64,000 nt of DNA from Pedobacter schmidteae (GTDB lineage Bacteria > Bacteroidota > Bacteroidia > Sphingobacteriales > Sphingobacteriaceae), in the NCBI RefSeq assembly GCF_900564155.1, contig NZ_LS999839.1, positions 4,461,097 to 4,525,096 on the forward strand. The letters run 5' to 3'. Both the position numbers and the translations under genes were made by a program. Under the pieces are notes generated by a model. The model was not told the origin of the DNA. It saw only the letters and a program-made list of their open reading frames with translations, and did not search any database. Shown one piece after another: positions 62,415 through 64,000 of this stretch; position 1 is the stretch's first letter; each line of letters opens with the position of its first letter.

Positions 62415-63161
62415 TTACTCTGATATTCCCCGTGTAGATTTTAACGTTTTCTTTTCTAAAAAGGAGAAAAACTGTTTTCTGTAAGTTGTTCCCAGTGGGA
62501 CTTCCAATTTGTGGTTTAAAGTGATAAATGCGCCTTCCACTTTATTGATGTAATCCATTGAAATAATAAAGGATCGTTGCACCCGGGTAAAGGAGGGATT
62601 ATTTTCTAGTCTCATCTCCAGCTCTTTCATAGTCAGGTAGGCAATGTACATGCCGCCAACCGTATGAATTTTCACGTAATTATTCAACCCTTCAATAGCC
62701 ACCAGATCCTTCAGGTTAATCTTTACATATTTCTGAATCTGATCCGTTTTAACAAAGAAAAAGTCTTCTGCTGGTGTTTCTTTTCTTGTATTCAGTTCAG
62801 ACTTGATTAACCTGTTGATCATCAGCGCAAACTTACTCATTGAAATCGGTTTCAACAGGTACTCATTTGCCTGCACGCCAAAGGCATCAATAGCATACTT
62901 TGAATGTGCAGTGGTAAAAACAAGATATCTTGTTTTGTACCTTATGGCCATAGACAGATCAAGACCAGTCATTCCCGGCATATCTACATCCATAAAAATG
63001 ATGTCAATATTATCCTCCAGGGTAATACCCATCAATGCTTTCAGGGGATCGGTAAAAGATTTAACCAAATTCAGATTAGGCATGGCTTCTATGTAATCTG
63101 CAAGCAGATCAACCGCATGTTTCTCATCATCAATAATAACACAGTTCAATTTGCCATCCAT
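62415..63161 (-). CDS. LytTR-family response regulator
   Basis: A 248-residue regulator. The receiver domain (CVIIDDEKHAVDLLADYIE) has the phospho-acceptor D58 in IIFMDVDMPGMTG. It has a Thr at the FTTAHSKYAIDAF switch region and a conserved Lys at LLKPIS. The C-terminal LytTR DNA-binding domain is VKINLKDLVAIEGLNNYVKIHT with SFTRVQRSFIISMDYINKVEG. It is the first gene of the pair with the histidine kinase. The target genes are unknown; LytTR proteins bind paired direct repeats. Confidence 0.94.
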   Translation of the reverse strand: MDGKLNCVIIDDEKHAVDLLADYIEAMPNLNLVKSFTDPLKALMGITLEDNIDIIFMDVDMPGMTGLDLSMAIRYKTRYLVFTTAHSKYAIDAFGVQANEYLLKPISMSKFALMINRLIKSELNTRKETPAEDFFFVKTDQIQKYVKINLKDLVAIEGLNNYVKIHTVGGMYIAYLTMKELEMRLENNPSFTRVQRSFIISMDYINKVEGAFITLNHKLEVPLGTTYRKQFFSFLEKKTLKSTRGISE

Positions 63162-63489
63162 ATAAACCCAAATTTATTACTCCAATCTTCCTTAAACTTA
63201 CAAGTATTCACCCTAAATATCACGTCATTCACGTAATATATTTTATTTATTCAGGATGATTATTAGCACAAAGTTAACCGAAATGTCGTTAAAACCATAA
63301 TTTACAAAATAGCAAAAAAGGCTCTATTATACAAATAGAAGCATTTCATTTACAAAAAACTTGAAATTTCAATTTTCATTCACCACGTAAAAACAACTGT
63401 TAACCACGTAAACAAACAAGTTGGCGTAATATAATTGGATCAAACCTGTTTCTTTCCTACTTTTAGACAACCTCCCTATTAAAAACAAG

Positions 63490-63519
63490 ATCCCTGATGC
63501 ACGGAGGCGTGTCAGGGAT
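63490..63519 (-). terminator. Two-part hairpin, possible terminator of the methyltransferase gene
   Basis: ATCCCTGA/TCAGGGAT encloses CACG-GAGG-CGTG with a TG bulge. Read on the minus strand it is followed by CTTGTTTTTA, so it could end the methyltransferase transcript about 110 bp after the stop. A small RNA 3' end is an alternative. Confidence 0.5.
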
Positions 63520-63567
63520 TAATAGAAAGAAAAAAAGACGCTAGTACGTTCTCGTATATATTTAGTT

Positions 63568-63593
63568 CTAAAGGGAGTTCATCCTCCCTTTAG
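63568..63593. other. Perfect 10-bp hairpin
   Basis: CTAAAGGGAG pairs with CTCCCTTTAG around TTCATC, 35 bp past the methyltransferase stop. No U-run is seen in either direction; role unknown. Confidence 0.5.
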
Positions 63594-63627
63594 TTACTAA
63601 GTAGTAAAGTCTTAAAAATCCAAAATT

Positions 63628-64000
63628 TTATTTCTTAATACCGCCAAATGCAGCAAAGCATAAATTTTTGTGCAAAATCTCTACCTGATCAAAACCAACT
63701 TTTTTCATCAATTCTAATTGATAATTAACAGATCTTGGCGTGTCTTCATAGGCGATGTAATCAAATACTTTATCCCTGTATTCCATACCTCCAAGTGTTT
63801 CAAGGTACGCACCGTATTTCTGTTGGAAGAGTGCATTTAAGATATCAGAATCCTGAGTAACCAAATCTGAAATCCATAAACTCCCACCGGGTTTAAGTGC
63901 CTGGTAAAGCATAGAAAATAACTGTTCCCAATCTTCATCAGTCCGCAAGTGATGTAAAGTTGCAGCAGCCAAAATCACGTCGTAAGTATGAGCAGGTAAA
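63628..64000 (-). CDS. Class I SAM-dependent methyltransferase (5' end outside window)
   Basis: C-terminal 124 residues of a methyltransferase. The frame stays open to the edge: before the GTG that could be taken as a start, the codons read LPAHTYD, giving YDVILAAATLHHLR, the conserved strand-4 motif. The gene therefore continues beyond 64000. Post-motif LKPGGSLWISDLV is the usual strand-5 region, and MKKVGFDQVEILHKN the closing strands. The SAM-binding glycine motif is outside the window. The substrate cannot be told. Confidence 0.85.
   Translation of the reverse strand, partial: LPAHTYDVILAAATLHHLRTDEDWEQLFSMLYQALKPGGSLWISDLVTQDSDILNALFQQKYGAYLETLGGMEYRDKVFDYIAYEDTPRSVNYQLELMKKVGFDQVEILHKNLCFAAFGGIKK

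Larger units (their letters stand above)
63162..63627. other. AT-rich intergenic region with two hairpins
   Basis: This 466-bp stretch between the response-regulator start and the methyltransferase stop has no convincing gene. The part next to the regulator should hold its promoter. Near the other end are two strong stem-loops: 63490-63519 (ATCCCTGA outer stem, CACG/CGTG inner stem, GAGG loop) and 63568-63593 (CTAAAGGGAG with its complement, loop TTCATC). Neither has a clear U-run on the plus strand. The first is followed by TTGTTTTTA on the minus strand. Confidence 0.6.

Noticed and set aside
63628-63978. Methyltransferase starting at the GTG at 63978
   Set aside because: Upstream in-frame codons complete the conserved YDVILAAATLHH motif, so the gene is cut by the window edge.
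1-64000. CRISPR array, tRNA/rRNA genes, insertion sequence or prophage
   Set aside because: No regular repeats, cloverleaf-like stretches, transposase or phage genes were seen while reading the window; this was by eye, not by a search program.

Overview
The window looks like chromosomal DNA of a Bacteroidota bacterium in the Sphingobacteriaceae, most like Pedobacter. The clues are three ECF sigma/FecR/TonB-receptor sets, two SusC/SusD pairs, STN-domain receptors, TlpA proteins with DUF4369-like N-termini, a DsbD split into two genes, GH109 and LytTR regulation. The genus is an inference from gene content. I saw no tRNA, rRNA, CRISPR array, insertion sequence or phage module.

Region by region. 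0-2.9 kb: a TPR lipoprotein and two small VOC proteins. 2.9-12.6 kb, all minus strand: a nutrient-uptake locus read as SusD-fusion, ECF sigma, FecR, SusC, SusD, TlpA. The first gene is an unusual lipoprotein joining a non-SusD N-terminal half to a SusD-type C-terminus. 12.6-17.2 kb: efp, a HipA-like kinase overlapping a DUF3037 gene, idi, fabV and a TIGR04325-type methyltransferase. 17.3-22.8 kb: a CHRD-like lipoprotein, then sigma, FecR, TonB receptor and DUF4249 lipoprotein. 22.9-26.4 kb: pyruvate carboxylase.

26.4-48 kb is mainly sugar catabolism. A hexuronate-type MFS transporter and a GapN-like aldehyde dehydrogenase (27-30.5 kb) pair logically with kdgA, kdgK, a UxuB-like SDR, uxuA and a LacI regulator (43-48 kb). 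Together they take fructuronate/mannonate to KDPG, then to pyruvate and glyceraldehyde-3-phosphate. A near-identical 15-bp motif in both divergent promoter regions suggests they are co-regulated. uxaC is not in the window. Between them lie a third sigma/FecR/SusC/SusD set and a likely N-acetylhexosamine module: an APH-fold sugar kinase, a LacI regulator and a GH109 enzyme. Each gene of this module has an exact CAAACGTTTG palindrome upstream.

48-54.8 kb is a TetR-controlled RND efflux operon (adaptor, pump, TolC-type channel) with three copies of a TTAAC-N3-GTTA operator-like element. 55-61.2 kb is a cell-envelope thiol-redox group (TlpA, DsbD N-domain protein, DsbD) followed by a large HExxH metalloprotease. 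61.3-63.2 kb is a LytTR regulator/histidine kinase pair. A methyltransferase gene cut by the right edge closes the window.

Convergent genes often share a bidirectional terminator hairpin, and several of these include a stop codon.
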